Positions 6,850-8,155 of a stretch of DNA of 8,155 nt are shown piece by piece. The position numbers and the translations under genes are program-made. Source of the stretch: Flavobacteriaceae bacterium. Its GTDB lineage: Bacteria > Bacteroidota > Bacteroidia > Flavobacteriales > Flavobacteriaceae. The notes under the pieces were generated by a model. It was not told the origin of the DNA and did no database searches. It worked only from the letters and a program-made list of their open reading frames with translations. How positions within the stretch are numbered: the first letter of the stretch is position 1; the number at the start of each line of letters is the position of its first letter. Where the stretch lies: NCBI GenBank assembly GCA_008081325.1, contig VMCO01000161.1, positions 1 through 8,155 of the forward strand. The letters are read 5' to 3'.

Positions 6850-8142
6850 CTCAGCGTATAAATCAAAATCTGAGGCGTCAATTATTTTAACATTTACAAA
6901 TTCTCCAACCCTTAGAAAGCTAGAGTCGGCACTAATTAGTACTTCATTATCAACATCAGGAGAATCGTACTGTGTTCTTCCGACATAATAACTCCCCCTC
7001 TTTCTATCAATTAACACCTTAAAATTTTTACCGATTTTACGCTGATTGAGCTCCCAAGAAATTTGTGATTGAATTTCCATTATCTCATTTAGCCTTTCAT
7101 TTTTTAATTCTTGAGGTACATCGTCATTGAGAGAGTAAGCACCTGTATTTTCTTCATGAGAGTAAGTAAAACAGCCTAGACGATCAAACTTAGTTTTCTT
7201 TACCCAATCTTTTAATAATTCATAATCATCATTTGTTTCTCCAGGATAGCCAACGATCAAAGTTGTTTTTACGGCAATCCCAGGAACTTTTTTTCTAAAA
7301 GTATCAAGCAAATCATTTATCTTTTCCATCGAAGCACCTCTTTTCATTGATTTTAAAATCTTATTTGAGATATGTTGTAGTGGAATATCTATATAATTAC
7401 AAATTTTAGGCTCTGCTTTCATTACTTCAAGCACATCTTCAGGGAATCCGTTAGGAAATGCGTAGTGAAGTCTTATCCATTCAATTCCATCAACTTGAAC
7501 AAGCTCTTTTAATAATTTAGATAATGTTCTGTTCCCATAAAGATCAATCCCATAATAGGTTGAATCTTGGGCTATCAAAATTAGCTCCTTAATTCCTTTT
7601 TCTGCAAGAACTTTGGCTTGAGAAACTAAATCTTCGATTGGAACACTTTTATGTTTACCCCTCATCAGCGGAATTGCACAGAAACTACATGGTCTATCAC
7701 ATCCCTCTGAAATTTTTAAGTATGCATAATTTTTGGGTGTGGTTAAAAGTCTTTCACCAATTAATTCGTGTTTATAATCAGCTCCTAAATGCTTAAGCAA
7801 CGAAGGCATCTCAGTAGTTCCAAAATACTCATCAACATCAGGTATTTCTTTTTTTAAATCAGGCTTATATCTTTCGCTTAAACAACCAGTTACAAATACT
7901 TTATCAACTAGTCCGTCATTTTTCTTTTTAACATTATCAAGAATTGTATCAATACTTTGTTGTTTTGCATTATCAATAAATCCACATGTGTTAATTACAA
8001 CAATATTTCCTTCTTGCTCATGAACAACATTTTTATTATTAGATTTAAGTTGACCCATCAAAACTTCCGAGTCGTAGGTATTTTTGCTACACCCTAAGGT
8101 GATAACATTTATTTTATTTTTATCTGAATATTTTGTTCTCAA
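6841..8142 (-). CDS. rimO: Ribosomal protein S12 methylthiotransferase RimO
   Basis: RimO is a cytoplasmic radical-SAM enzyme that methylthiolates a conserved aspartate of ribosomal protein S12. The 433-residue protein shows all three parts. The UPF0004 domain has cluster-binding Cys18, Cys53 and Cys87 (LGCSKN, NTCGFI, TGCLSE). The radical-SAM core has CDRPCSFC (Cys148, Cys152, Cys155). A TRAM domain follows from about residue 370 to the end. The stretch GRTQYDSPDVDNEV (388-401) and the LGCSKN opening favour RimO over the tRNA enzyme MiaB. The start is a TTG: no ATG lies between the in-frame TAA at 8146-8148 and essential Cys18, and the next Met codon is residue 29. The resulting MRTK N-terminus also agrees with what I recall of flavobacterial RimO proteins. 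The 3' end overlaps the convergent M14 gene by 8 bp. Its promoter and upstream neighbour lie beyond the window. Confidence 0.97.
   Translation of the reverse strand: MRTKYSDKNKINVITLGCSKNTYDSEVLMGQLKSNNKNVVHEQEGNIVVINTCGFIDNAKQQSIDTILDNVKKKNDGLVDKVFVTGCLSERYKPDLKKEIPDVDEYFGTTEMPSLLKHLGADYKHELIGERLLTTPKNYAYLKISEGCDRPCSFCAIPLMRGKHKSVPIEDLVSQAKVLAEKGIKELILIAQDSTYYGIDLYGNRTLSKLLKELVQVDGIEWIRLHYAFPNGFPEDVLEVMKAEPKICNYIDIPLQHISNKILKSMKRGASMEKINDLLDTFRKKVPGIAVKTTLIVGYPGETNDDYELLKDWVKKTKFDRLGCFTYSHEENTGAYSLNDDVPQELKNERLNEIMEIQSQISWELNQRKIGKNFKVLIDRKRGSYYVGRTQYDSPDVDNEVLISADSSFLRVGEFVNVKIIDASDFDLYAEVN
6849..6875 (+). terminator. Weak hairpin just after the M14 gene, possible terminator
   Basis: CCTCAG (6849-6854) and CTGAGG (6870-6875) form a perfect 6-bp stem with four G/C pairs around a 15-base loop, starting one base after the M14 stop. 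A T-rich stretch (ATTATTTTAA) follows several bases later. The long loop and distant T-tract make this a poor intrinsic terminator, and it lies within the rimO coding sequence. No better candidate is seen. Confidence 0.2.
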
Positions 8143-8155
8143 ATTTTAATCAAAA

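Overview
The window is strongly A+T-rich, gene-dense DNA that reads as a chromosome segment of a bacterium of the phylum Bacteroidota, most likely a low-GC member of the Flavobacteriia. The support is: bacillithiol ligase BshC, with Bacteroidota-type motifs, directly upstream of guaA; a LysM plus periplasmic-binding-like fusion protein behind guaA; a RimO that opens with MRTK; no Shine-Dalgarno sequences at the starts; and TAnnTTTG-type promoter boxes. The genus assignment is open, because it rests on recalled family features and not on a search.

Layout. Bases 1-4318 hold a leftward cluster, bshC -> guaA -> LysM/periplasmic-binding-like protein. The gaps are 53 bp and 3 bp, and the last gene runs off the left edge. 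A 67-bp divergent promoter region (4319-4385) separates this cluster from a rightward gene (4386-6848) for a large secreted M14 zinc carboxypeptidase-like protein with a C-terminal glutamine-amidotransferase-like domain. That gene converges on leftward rimO (6841-8142) with an 8-bp overlap. Both stop codons lie inside one palindrome. The last 13 bases, upstream of rimO, cannot be assigned.

Functions. bshC (low-molecular-weight thiol synthesis), guaA (GMP synthesis) and rimO (methylthiolation of ribosomal protein S12) are cytoplasmic housekeeping genes. The LysM protein and the M14 protein both have signal peptides and act outside the cytoplasm, probably in peptidoglycan-associated sensing or binding and in peptide hydrolysis respectively. 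No shared pathway links the five genes.

I found no mobile element, CRISPR array, tRNA, rRNA, riboswitch or defence system, and no convincing novel system. The points of most interest are small-scale: the symmetric divergent promoter pair, a probably leaderless bshC transcript, the shared palindromic stop of the convergent genes, the forced TTG start of rimO, and the domain architectures of the two secreted proteins. No gene-free stretch exceeds 67 bp.
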